From the NCBI GenBank assembly GCA_015231825.1, contig JADGAV010000046.1, positions 1 through 36,520 of the forward strand: DNA of 36,520 bases. Direction: 5' to 3'. The notes under the pieces were generated by a model. It was not told the origin of the DNA. It saw nothing but the letters and a program-made list of their open reading frames with translations, and searched no databases. The position numbers were made by a program, and so were the translations under genes. This document shows positions 1-7,349 of this stretch, in pieces (positions within the stretch are counted from its first letter, which is position 1; each line of letters begins with the position of its first letter). The DNA comes from SAR324 cluster bacterium (GTDB taxonomy: Bacteria > SAR324 > NAC60-12).

Positions 1-61
1 AGCTTGAAACGATCTAAATCTAATTTTATACAAAATTACAAGCCTGGCACTGTTACTGTTA

Positions 62-371
62 CTTTTTGTCGAGCAACTGGGACAGACCATCCTTTTTTTG
101 CAGGAAAGGTGAGTTGAGTAGAAATTTTTCCTTTTTCCAGAAATTAAGCGAAGTTCGCAAGATGGTTTTGATCGACATGTGCTTCAACCTGGGGCTTTCC
201 CGATTAAAGAAATTCAAAACAACACTGGCCGCCATTGAAACCGGTGATTTTGTTACTGCCTCCAGGGAAATGCTCAACAGCCGCCGGGCTAAACAGGTCG
301 GAACAAGAGCAGAAAGGCTTTCGGAGAAGATGAAGTCTCATATTTTTCCTGAGAATCTCTTCCAGTCTTAA
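62..371 (+). pseudogene. Degraded GH24 (T4-type) phage lysozyme, C-terminal half
   Basis: The frame through 120-371 reads like the C-terminal half of a T4-family lysozyme (muramidase): LSEVRKMVLIDMCFNLG, then KFKTTLAAIETGDF, then QVGTRAERL. These match the family's conserved helices by recall. The N-terminal part carrying the catalytic Glu/Asp/Thr is absent in this frame. A second frame (65-109, reading FVEQLGQTILFLQE and then a stop at 110) looks like the preceding lysozyme helix, so a frameshift between about 107 and 123 has split the gene. The usual SRWAKQVG motif has become SRRAKQVG. No ATG start exists; only a TTG at 66 opens the later frame. No other phage gene is in view, so this is most simply a prophage remnant. 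The left window edge hides whether an N-terminal part survives further upstream. Confidence 0.7.
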
Positions 372-733
372 ATTTAACCAATTAACTCAGAGATTTCAAT
401 TTCATCATTCCATCTGAACCACAACACGTTTGTCAAAAGCCATTTCCATTGAGTTCTTGGACTGCCTTCTTTAACGAGTAACAAAGTGTCCATTGCTTTT
501 TTCTTAAATTTACGATGAAATATCAATGGATTGCCTTTAAGATCGTTGGATTTGGTCTAATTTTGAAAGCGAGGCCTGTTTCTGCAGCCGAACCAAGTAA
601 GGGTTTTATAGCGCACTCGAGATGCAGGAACTCACAAATCTCTGAATTGTTTATCACCGATTTGTTTCCACGCTCTCCATGAGCCCGGGAATACGCTTCT
701 CTGCAGGCGAGGGGAACACCGGGGCCAGAGGCA
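372..733. other. Gene-poor stretch between lysozyme remnant and apbE
   Basis: No gene is recognised here. The first 150 bases are AT-rich and carry no long frame. A minus-strand open frame of about 80 codons (523-765) overlaps the 3' end of apbE by 32 bases, but its product resembles nothing I know and has no good ribosome binding site, so I do not call it. I see no clear hairpin plus U-tract to terminate the apbE operon. Confidence 0.5.
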
Positions 734-1690
734 TTATGCTCCCAGCGGCAGTTCCTTTTCTTCATAGACTCGATTCAATCCATCTGTCATGTGCATTCTG
801 CCTTGAGCATCAAAAATAATGGCTTCGGTTGCCTGGAGCTGATTGGCGAATTGCAGGCCATGGAACGGGCCCAAAACAAAGATCGTGGTGGCAATGGCAT
901 CGGCATAACCCATTTTATGGGCAATCACCGTCACTCCCTGCGTGTATTCGACAGGATAGCCTGTTTTTGGATGAAGAATGTGACCATACTGTTTTCCATT
1001 GATGGTCACATAGCGTTCATAGCAGGCACTTGTGCAAAAAGCGACGTTGCTGATGGGAACTGAAAACGCCATGCGCCCGGGGCGGATAGGGTCAGGAACT
1101 CCCACGTTCCAGCTTTTCCCAAGATGAGTACCGCTGGCAAAAATGTCGCCTCCCGCATTGACAAGAAAATTCTCGAAATTGAATTGCTTCAATGTTTCCA
1201 CTATTTTTTGGACAATATAACCCTTTGAAACCCCTCCCAGGCCGAGACGCATACCGGGTTTGGCAAGACGAATTCTGCGAGAAACCTTGTCGAATTCTAC
1301 CCGGCCGTAATCCACCAGCTGCAGCGTCTTTTGGATGGACTCTTCTGCAGGAATAACGCTGTCTTCCTGATTGTAATCCCAAAGATCCAGCAGAGGACGA
1401 AAGGTCGGATCAAAAGCACCCCGGGTCATCGTCGCCGTTTCCAGTGCCAGTTCAATCACATTGGCGGTGTCCAGACTCACCAAAACAGATGTTCTTCCTG
1501 CATTGCGGTTGATGTGACTGATCTCGCTGTCCGCCCGATACTCTGACAAAAGACGGGTGAGACGGTCAACTTCAGCAAGGGCAGCTTCGAAAGCTTTTCT
1601 GGCTTTTCTGCGGACTGCCCGTGTTTCCTGTTTTTCAACAATTTGAATTTCAAGTGGGCTGGTCATTCGGACCGTAGAAAGTCGGATCAT
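734..1690 (-). CDS. apbE: FAD:protein FMN transferase (ApbE family)
   Basis: ApbE enzymes transfer FMN from FAD to Ser/Thr of target proteins, usually outside the cytoplasm. The 318-residue product shows the family motifs in order: ADSEISHIN (53-61), FDPTFRPLLDLW (93-104), LGGVSKGY (151-158), NAGGDI (178-183), HILHPKTG (237-244) and DAIAT (264-268). The start overlaps the thioredoxin gene stop in an ATGA, so it is translationally coupled as last gene of the operon. The catalytic core begins almost at residue 4: there is no signal peptide or lipobox, although most ApbE proteins are exported. No classical flavinylation target (NqrC, RnfG or FMN-bind domain) is encoded in the window, so the substrate is unknown. 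The family assignment is firm; the cellular location is uncertain. Confidence 0.93.
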   Translation of the reverse strand: MIRLSTVRMTSPLEIQIVEKQETRAVRRKARKAFEAALAEVDRLTRLLSEYRADSEISHINRNAGRTSVLVSLDTANVIELALETATMTRGAFDPTFRPLLDLWDYNQEDSVIPAEESIQKTLQLVDYGRVEFDKVSRRIRLAKPGMRLGLGGVSKGYIVQKIVETLKQFNFENFLVNAGGDIFASGTHLGKSWNVGVPDPIRPGRMAFSVPISNVAFCTSACYERYVTINGKQYGHILHPKTGYPVEYTQGVTVIAHKMGYADAIATTIFVLGPFHGLQFANQLQATEAIIFDAQGRMHMTDGLNRVYEEKELPLGA

Positions 1691-2160
1691 GTCTCCTCCT
1701 GGATGATTTGTTTTAATTGGCCGGGTGAAGGGGGCTCGAATCCCCGGAAAATTTCTGTACCTTTTGAAGACAAGATGATCACTTGAGGAAGACTGTTGAC
1801 TTTCATTTTCTCGGCCCAGGCAAAGTTCCGATCCTTGAGGCTCTGATATTGAGGGCCATAGCGGTCAACAAAGGCTACGGCATCCTCAAATTGTTCATCT
1901 TCATTGATGCCAATAAAATTGACGTTTTTTGGATACCATTCCTCATAAAGGTTGTTGATCAGAGAAACCTCCTTTCTGCAGGGAACACACCAGTTTGCCC
2001 AAAATACCAGAACCAGCGGCTTTCCCTGCAAGGAAGAGAGGTCGAGCGTTTTTCCCCGAATCGTGCTCAGTTCCTCAGACTCATCAAATGGAACTGCTCC
2101 TGCCGAGAATCCTGCCAATGTCATCAAAGTCATGACTGCCATGAGAATTTTCTTTTTCAT
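1687..2160 (-). CDS. TlpA/ResA-like periplasmic thioredoxin
   Basis: A 157-residue thioredoxin-fold protein with an N-terminal signal peptide (MKKKILMAVMTLMTLAGFSAG), so it should act in the periplasm. The redox motif is WCVPC with cysteines 58 and 61, and the conserved cis-proline is P125 in NSLPQV. The central part FWANWCVPCRKE followed by a long helix is typical of TlpA/ResA reductases, which keep cysteines of partner proteins reduced. It starts 12 bases after the DUF3570 gene and overlaps apbE by four bases. The operon also encodes a lipoprotein ending in a Cys-Gly-Cys tail, so an obvious candidate client is that tail. This is inference from context only. Confidence 0.9.
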   Translation of the reverse strand: MKKKILMAVMTLMTLAGFSAGAVPFDESEELSTIRGKTLDLSSLQGKPLVLVFWANWCVPCRKEVSLINNLYEEWYPKNVNFIGINEDEQFEDAVAFVDRYGPQYQSLKDRNFAWAEKMKVNSLPQVIILSSKGTEIFRGFEPPSPGQLKQIIQEET

Positions 2161-2172
2161 CTTTTTCCTTCG

Positions 2173-3342
2173 TTAAAATGTTCCAATGAGGCTCAACCCT
2201 ATCGTGCTCCCCTGCAATCCGTTGCTGCGGCGATATTGTCCCAAAGCAAAATTAAGGCGGAAGTCCGTCTCATTCATGCGCAGGGGCAGTGAGAAAGGAA
2301 ACGTCGGTTTCCAGGATAAATCCGCTCCATAGTATACACTGTCGAAGCCCTCCAGATCGCTATCGCTGGTGGCGTATTGCTCGTCTCCGCTGAAATTTTC
2401 ACCCCAGTACTTTACGCTGGTCTGAGTGTGGTAGCGCAACTGACCCCCGATTTGAAAATCGTACGGGAGTTCATGAAAAATTTTTCCTTGAAACGTGTGC
2501 GCCTGAACCGCAAAACTGTCCTGATAATATCGATAGATCAGATGATAGGCGCTCTGCTCTCCAAAAAACTGATTGTATTGGGTCCTCAAAGCCAGACGGT
2601 CCCTTGATTCAGGAAGGCGCTCCTGCTGCCGAGGTCCAGCACGGACGGGAATCGAATTCAGTGACCTCGCCAGATAACCCCGCTGTTTTGTCCACTGCAG
2701 CGTCATGTTGATCAGTGATTTTCGAGTCAGCAATTGTGTTCCGCTGATGATCAAATTGGTCGTTTTTCTGGTTTGAGGATCTGAAATCGCTTCGGCACTG
2801 ATTTTGTAGGTGCTGAATCGATCTTCCACAATGTTGAGGAAGCCCCCCAGGACGAAATTGCGGTCTAAAAATTCCTGGCTGACTCCAAAGCTCATTCCCT
2901 TGGATTTGTAGCCATATTCCCGGCTCTGGTAAAATCCGGTTTTGAGAAAGGTCCGGTCCCCCGTAAGGTCCTGATTGGGAACAAAGGTCACATTGACACT
3001 GGATTGTGTGCGCCGGTCATGGCCGCTGGCCCCGCTGGCGGCATGAATTTCTGAAGCGCTGCTGCTGGCGTTTGAAATGCTATCAACATCCAGTTTCAGA
3101 TTGAGATTCCATCGTTTCCCAAAATTGAGATTTGCACGGATCACGGGTTCAACAATAGTCTCGTCTTCAGTACCATTGAAGGTCTGAAGTCCTTTCCCAC
3201 CGCTTTGCCTCCAGCTGAAATAATGCGTTTCAAGAGTATCGAGTTGCTCCTGAGCAGAGCCTGCATTTGGGGAAATCGGCAATGACGACCCGGCAAGACA
3301 ACCGACCATTCCCGCCGTTTTTGCCAGTTTTGTCAGTTGCAT
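2173..3342 (-). CDS. DUF3570 outer-membrane beta-barrel protein
   Basis: A roughly 390-residue protein that I recognise as the DUF3570 family. It has a signal-like N-terminus (residues about 1-30, ending near NAGSAQ), then many alternating amphipathic stretches rich in Tyr, Phe, Gln and Arg, and it ends in Phe (SLIGTF). These are the hallmarks of an outer-membrane beta-barrel. Families of this kind are often found with DUF4266, thioredoxin and ApbE genes, as here. The first ATG (3348) sits directly against an AGGAGGAGG sequence. The second ATG (3342) has a six-base spacer, so I place the start there. The gene overlaps the upstream DUF4266 gene. The molecular function is unknown. Confidence 0.85.
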   Translation of the reverse strand: MQLTKLAKTAGMVGCLAGSSLPISPNAGSAQEQLDTLETHYFSWRQSGGKGLQTFNGTEDETIVEPVIRANLNFGKRWNLNLKLDVDSISNASSSASEIHAASGASGHDRRTQSSVNVTFVPNQDLTGDRTFLKTGFYQSREYGYKSKGMSFGVSQEFLDRNFVLGGFLNIVEDRFSTYKISAEAISDPQTRKTTNLIISGTQLLTRKSLINMTLQWTKQRGYLARSLNSIPVRAGPRQQERLPESRDRLALRTQYNQFFGEQSAYHLIYRYYQDSFAVQAHTFQGKIFHELPYDFQIGGQLRYHTQTSVKYWGENFSGDEQYATSDSDLEGFDSVYYGADLSWKPTFPFSLPLRMNETDFRLNFALGQYRRSNGLQGSTIGLSLIGTF

Positions 3343-3563
3343 CCGCATCCTCCTCCTGCCGATTCACCCCGTCCTCCAGCTGCGGCTTCCCTGGATTCGA
3401 AAACCTTTTCTTCAAATGACTCCCGAACTGGATCCGGACTCAAAGCCATAAATCGGTGGGCATGGAATTGCCGTTGAATCGGGGTGACATTCCGGCATCC
3501 TCCTGCAAAAAGGATGAGGCAGACAAGGGCTGTCAAATAAGTGCATCGTTTTTTATCCATCAC
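3333..3563 (-). CDS. DUF4266 small lipoprotein with C-terminal GGGCGCN tail
   Basis: A 76-residue protein with a lipoprotein-type signal: hydrophobic residues 8-20, then FAGGC with Cys23 as the likely lipidated residue. The middle is charged (MALSPDPVRESFEEKVFESREAA in part), followed by a glycine-rich end and the last seven residues GGGCGCN. This layout, including the terminal Cys-Gly-Cys-Asn, is what I know as DUF4266. The start is GTG 3563 or ATG 3560, both served by an AGAGGA upstream. It is first in the operon with DUF3570, TlpA-like and ApbE genes. The two near-terminal cysteines could bind a metal, form a disulfide handled by the thioredoxin, or be modified. No experimental role is known to me. 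Confidence 0.85.
   Translation of the reverse strand: MMDKKRCTYLTALVCLILFAGGCRNVTPIQRQFHAHRFMALSPDPVRESFEEKVFESREAAAGGRGESAGGGCGCN
3349..3357 (-). promoter_or_regulatory. Ribosome binding site of DUF3570 gene nested in DUF4266 tail codons
   Basis: On the minus strand AGGAGGAGG lies inside the codons for the Gly-Gly-Gly of the DUF4266 GGGCGCN tail, six bases before ATG 3342 and directly against ATG 3348. It is nearly fully complementary to the 16S anti-Shine-Dalgarno sequence, and it decides the DUF3570 start in favour of 3342. Confidence 0.7.
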
Positions 3564-3617
3564 TTTTGATTCCTCTGTTGGTCAGGTTAAAATCTGAACG
3601 GTGCTGTCCGTAAGATC

Positions 3618-3655
3618 CGGAAAAAGCGGACTGGCAAAACAGCCCGCCTTTTCCG
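3618..3655. repeat. 16-bp inverted repeat in the DUF4266 operon leader
   Basis: Arms 3618-3633 and 3640-3655 pair over 16 positions with two mismatches (G-U pairs in RNA on the plus strand) around a six-base loop GCAAAA. It lies 55-92 bases upstream of the DUF4266 start. No T-tract follows on either strand, so it is not a simple terminator. It could be a leader hairpin or an operator. Just beyond it, 3660-3685 contains a direct repeat CCTTTGG flanked by inverted GAAACC/GGTTTC. Confidence 0.5.
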
Positions 3656-3852
3656 ATGAAACCTTTGGATTTCCTTTGGTTTCACTTGCTGAGTGTTCAA
3701 TCTTCGTCAACACTTCTAACTATCTCAATAACCTTGCCAATCCTGGAATATTAAATTAAGTGTAATAAATACAGATAGATAAAACTTCCTTCTTTGGTGA
3801 AAAATTGCAAATGGGGAAAAGTTTGGGGAAAGAATCGGGGACTTTAGCGGGG

Positions 3853-3914
3853 AAGCCGGAAAATCTGATCGGAAATGGGAAATTGGAAAAAATTACTGAT
3901 TTCCGGCTTTTTTT
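3853..3914 (+). terminator. Intrinsic-terminator-like hairpin with long loop
   Basis: Arms AAGCCGGAAA (3853-3862) and TTTCCGGCTT (3900-3909) are perfectly complementary. The right arm runs into seven T residues (3908-3914), as in a rho-independent terminator read on the plus strand. The 37-base loop is unusually long. No plus-strand gene ends nearby, so it may end an unannotated short transcript or act in the leader of the dehydrogenase gene. Confidence 0.4.
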
Positions 3915-4069
3915 GAACGGATAAAATGTTCTGGAAAACGATCGCCGTTGTTCAACGAATTGACTTGCTGAACCTTTAAAAAATTGTTTAACTGCATGTT
4001 TTATCGATGAAATTTATTTACAAGAGGAATCGTTTTTTTTCAAAGAATCGTTTGTTTCTGATTGGAAAT

Positions 4070-4099
4070 TTGCTAACTGCCTAGGATCTGAAAAATAAT
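4070..4099 (+). promoter_or_regulatory. Candidate sigma70-type promoter for the dehydrogenase gene
   Basis: TTGCTA (4070-4075) and AATAAT (4094-4099) are separated by 18 bases. This would give a start near 4106 and a leader of about 210 bases. It matches consensus at 4/6 and 5/6 positions, in an AT-rich region where chance matches are common. Confidence 0.22.
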
Positions 4100-4313
4100 C
4101 GGGTCTAGCTGAATTTCAAACCTTCTTCCAAATGTGAAATTCTTTTGAAACTTAGGTTCACCTGAAACTCAAAGCCTGGTTGAAGCCCGCTGTTTTTTTT
4201 CGGGTACACACGGTCCCGGAGAATGAAGTAATTCGGAACGCTTAAATAAAAAGTGTTAGTTCAACAAGGTTCCAAAACGCAATTTATGAATATTTAAAAA
4301 AAGGGGTAAGAGC

Positions 4314-5807
4314 ATGGACAATGCGGTAAAAATCAGAAAGGATTTTGGCCGAATCCAAAATTGGATCAGCGGTCAGTATCAAAGCTCAAGTGCAAATCAA
4401 TATGCCGACATCTATTCTCCTTATACGGGAGAGGTGATTGGGGAATGCCCGATGGGGACGACAGGAGATGTTGATCAAGCGGTCGCTGCTGCCAGCAAAG
4501 CCTTTCCGGGTTGGAAAAATACCAATATTAAAAACCGGGTTCAGGTCATGTTTCGATTCAAGGATCTGATTGAAAAGAATTTAGCCGAACTTTCCAATCT
4601 CGTTGCATTGGAAAACGGAAAAACCCTGGCAGAAGCGGAAGCGGGAATCATGAAGGGGATTGAATGCCTGGAGTATGCCTGTGCTCTGCCCAATAAAATT
4701 GCGGGAGAATTTCAGGAAGTCAGTGCTGGTGTCACTTGTCAGATGAAAAGAGAACCTTTGGGGGTGGTGGCTTCGATCTCCCCCTTTAACTTTCCGTTTA
4801 TGGTTCCGATGTGGACGGTGCCGCTCGCATTAACGGCGGGCAATGCGATGCTCCTGAAACCGTCTGAGCAGGTTCCGCTTTCCGCATTGCGCATGGGTGA
4901 ACTTCTCAAGGAGGCAGGCTTGCCCGACGGTATTTTCAATGTGGTCAATGGGGCGGTGGAAGTCGTGGAAGGGATATGCGACCATCCTGATATTGAAGCA
5001 ATCAGCTTTGTGGGTTCCTCTACTGTTGCAAAAATTGTGTACACTCGAGGAACTGCGACCGGAAAACAGGTCCTTGCACTGGGAGGAGCCAAAAACCATT
5101 TGGTGTGCATGCCGGACGCCAATTTGGAATATGCCCCGGAACAGATCGTCAACTCAGCGATTGGGTGTGCCGGACAACGCTGCATGGCAGCCAGTTTGAT
5201 GGTGGCAGTGGGTGACTGCAGTGAAGTCATTGAACAAATGGTAAATTATGCCAGTTCAGTGAAAGTGGGAACCGGACAGGGAGCCATCATCAGTTCTGCC
5301 GCAGTGAAGCGCATCAATTCCTATATCGATCAGGCAGAAGAAATGGGGGCCAAAGTTTCGGTGGACGGTCGCAATGCCAAGCCGGAACATTATATTGAAG
5401 GCAGCGAAAATGGATACTGGGTCGGCCCCACTATTCTTGACAACGTCACACCGGATATGCCGGCGGCCCATGATGAAATTTTTGGGCCGGTTCTTTCCAT
5501 TGTGCATGTCGATACTTTGGAAGAAGCAGTGGAACTTGAGAATAAGAGTCCTTATGGCAATGCCGCATCGATTTTCACCTGCTCCGGAGCTCCTGCAGAG
5601 TATCTTGCCGAGCATGCCAGTGCGGGCATGATCGGCGTCAATATAGGAGTGCCAGTTCCTCGGGAACCGTTTTCATTTGGCGGCTGGAATGATTCCCGCT
5701 ATGGAACCGGGGATCTCACTGGAGAGGATGGGATTTATTTCTGGACAAAAAACAAAAAGGTGACCACAAAATGGGTCAATCCCAACAATCCGGATTGGAT
5801 GAGCTGA
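4314..5807 (+). CDS. mmsA: CoA-acylating methylmalonate/malonate-semialdehyde dehydrogenase
   Basis: A 497-residue aldehyde dehydrogenase of the MmsA/IolA type. It oxidises (methyl)malonate semialdehyde with NAD and CoA to propionyl- or acetyl-CoA. Visible residues are the active-site Asn159 (SPFNFP), Lys182 (LLKPSE) and catalytic Cys290 (GCAGQRCMA). The usual glutamate region reads ALGGAKNH, as in the CoA-dependent branch, and not ELGGK. The C-terminal motifs EIFGPVL and PFSFGGWNDSRYG are also typical. The length is normal. A GGGG-rich ribosome site precedes ATG 4314. The hydantoinase follows 125 bases later, so malonate semialdehyde from beta-alanine is a plausible substrate. The alternative is valine or inositol catabolism. 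Confidence 0.93.
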   Translation: MDNAVKIRKDFGRIQNWISGQYQSSSANQYADIYSPYTGEVIGECPMGTTGDVDQAVAAASKAFPGWKNTNIKNRVQVMFRFKDLIEKNLAELSNLVALENGKTLAEAEAGIMKGIECLEYACALPNKIAGEFQEVSAGVTCQMKREPLGVVASISPFNFPFMVPMWTVPLALTAGNAMLLKPSEQVPLSALRMGELLKEAGLPDGIFNVVNGAVEVVEGICDHPDIEAISFVGSSTVAKIVYTRGTATGKQVLALGGAKNHLVCMPDANLEYAPEQIVNSAIGCAGQRCMAASLMVAVGDCSEVIEQMVNYASSVKVGTGQGAIISSAAVKRINSYIDQAEEMGAKVSVDGRNAKPEHYIEGSENGYWVGPTILDNVTPDMPAAHDEIFGPVLSIVHVDTLEEAVELENKSPYGNAASIFTCSGAPAEYLAEHASAGMIGVNIGVPVPREPFSFGGWNDSRYGTGDLTGEDGIYFWTKNKKVTTKWVNPNNPDWMS

Positions 5808-5932
5808 TTTTGCAGACCCTTGAACCGGGATTCCGGATTCTATCTGAGGGATCCTGATCAAGTCCGAACGGTTTTGAATATCGGCGTTCATTCGGGAAAC
5901 CCTTTCCAATTTCAAAAGGAGAAATCGAAATC

Positions 5933-7321
5933 ATGGGATCCTTGCTGATCAAAAATGGGGAGATTGTCACAGCAATCGACCAGTATCTTGCAGACATTTA
6001 TGTTGAAAATGGCACCATTAGAGCAATTGGCGAAGATCTGGGGCATAGCGCATCCCGGGTGATTGATGCTTCAGAACATTATGTTTTTCCAGGCGCGATT
6101 GATGCTCATGTTCACATGGATTTGCCTTCCATGGGTACCGTATCGGCAGATGATTTTGAAACAGGAACTGCTGCCGGCATTGCAGGCGGAACAACGTCCA
6201 TTATCGATTTTGCGATTCCAAATCGTAATGAATCGCTCCTCAAAGGGTTGGCTGCCTGGAAGGAAAAAGCAAAAAAGGCGGTTTCTGACTATGCATTTCA
6301 TATGGCAGTGACCTGGTTTGGGGATCAAACTGCCGCAGAAATGGCTCACTGCGTGGAACATGAAGGGATTCCTTCCTTCAAAACCTATATGGCATACAAA
6401 GGTGCCATAGGTGTGGATGACCTGGAGTTGCTGGAAGTGATGAAGGCTGCAAAAAAGGCAGGAGCAATGGTCTCAGCCCACTGTGAAAATGGTGATTTGG
6501 TGCCTTTGCTTCAGCAAAAACTGTTCGATGCAGGATTGACCGCCCCCAAATATCATGCTCAATCCAGGCCTGCTTTTGTAGAAGGTGAAGCCACAAATCG
6601 CGCGATTGTTATGGCGGGAGCCGTTGGCGTTCCGATTTATATCGTCCATGTGACCGCAAAAGAATCTCTTGAAGCGATCATTCGGGCGCGCAGCAATGGA
6701 CAAACGGTTTATGGGGAAACCTGCCCTCAATACTTGCTCCTGAATGATTCAGTTTATGATACGGAGGATTTTAGCGGCGCGGCCTATGTGATGAGCCCTC
6801 CGATCCGCCCGGCCGAAGGACACCAGGAAAGATTATGGCATGCATTGAAATCGGGTCAAATTCAAACAGTGGCCACGGACCACTGTCCCTTCAATCTGCA
6901 TGGTCAGAAGGATCTCGGAAAAGATGATTTCAGGCTGATCCCCAATGGAGCCGCAGGAATTCAGCACCGGCTGGCATTATTGTACACCTATGGCGTGCTC
7001 CAAAACAAAATCAGTCTCAAACAGTTTGTTGAAGTCAATTGCACAAGGCCGGCTCAGCTCTTTGGCATGTATCCCCGCAAAGGGTCTGTCCGCATTGGTG
7101 CAGATGCAGATCTGGTGATTTGGAATCCAAAAACGGAGGGACTCATTTCTGCAGCCACGCACTATCATCGTTGTGATTCCAACATTTTTGAAGGGTACAA
7201 AACGGTCGGTGCTCCCACCTGGGTAATTGCCAATGGAAAAGTTCAATTGGATGACGGGGATCTCAAAGTGGAAAGAGGGGCTGGCAGGTATATTCCCCGT
7301 CAAAAAGGGCAGTCCATTTAG
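5933..7321 (+). CDS. hydA: D-hydantoinase / dihydropyrimidinase
   Basis: A 462-residue cyclic amidohydrolase that opens dihydropyrimidine or hydantoin rings to N-carbamoyl amino acids in the cytoplasm. All six metal-site residues of the family are visible: His59 and His61 (DAHVHMD), carbamylated Lys150 (SFKTYMAYK), His183 (SAHCEN), His239 (IVHVT) and Asp316 (ATDHCPF). The substrate-loop region YVMSPPIRP and Asn in IPNGAAGIQ are also typical. The start ATG 5933 has a strong AAAAGGAGAA site. Together with the upstream semialdehyde dehydrogenase it suggests reductive pyrimidine breakdown. However, the carbamoylase, dihydropyrimidine dehydrogenase and beta-alanine transaminase are not in the window. 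Hydantoin versus dihydrouracil specificity cannot be read from the sequence. Confidence 0.93.
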   Translation: MGSLLIKNGEIVTAIDQYLADIYVENGTIRAIGEDLGHSASRVIDASEHYVFPGAIDAHVHMDLPSMGTVSADDFETGTAAGIAGGTTSIIDFAIPNRNESLLKGLAAWKEKAKKAVSDYAFHMAVTWFGDQTAAEMAHCVEHEGIPSFKTYMAYKGAIGVDDLELLEVMKAAKKAGAMVSAHCENGDLVPLLQQKLFDAGLTAPKYHAQSRPAFVEGEATNRAIVMAGAVGVPIYIVHVTAKESLEAIIRARSNGQTVYGETCPQYLLLNDSVYDTEDFSGAAYVMSPPIRPAEGHQERLWHALKSGQIQTVATDHCPFNLHGQKDLGKDDFRLIPNGAAGIQHRLALLYTYGVLQNKISLKQFVEVNCTRPAQLFGMYPRKGSVRIGADADLVIWNPKTEGLISAATHYHRCDSNIFEGYKTVGAPTWVIANGKVQLDDGDLKVERGAGRYIPRQKGQSI

Positions 7322-7349
7322 GCGGAGAGGACTTGAACTGAATCTGTGA

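Larger units (their letters stand above)
3564..4313. other. 750-base gene-free, AT-rich divergent intergenic region
   Basis: This separates the minus-strand DUF4266 operon from the plus-strand dehydrogenase. It holds no credible gene. It contains a 16-bp imperfect inverted repeat (3618-3655), a terminator-like hairpin (3853-3914) and a weak promoter candidate (4070-4099). It also has a direct repeat AATCGTTT at about 4029 and 4048, with an inverted AAAACGAT near 3935. The promoters of both flanking operons should lie here. Confidence 0.6.

Noticed and set aside
523..765. Minus-strand open frame of 80 codons downstream of apbE
   Set aside because: It overlaps the apbE end, has no recognisable domain and no Shine-Dalgarno. 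It is left as non-coding.
4028..4055. Direct repeat AATCGTTT (twice) with an inverted copy near 3935 as an operator array
   Set aside because: It is only eight bases in an AT-rich region with irregular spacing, so it is expected by chance.
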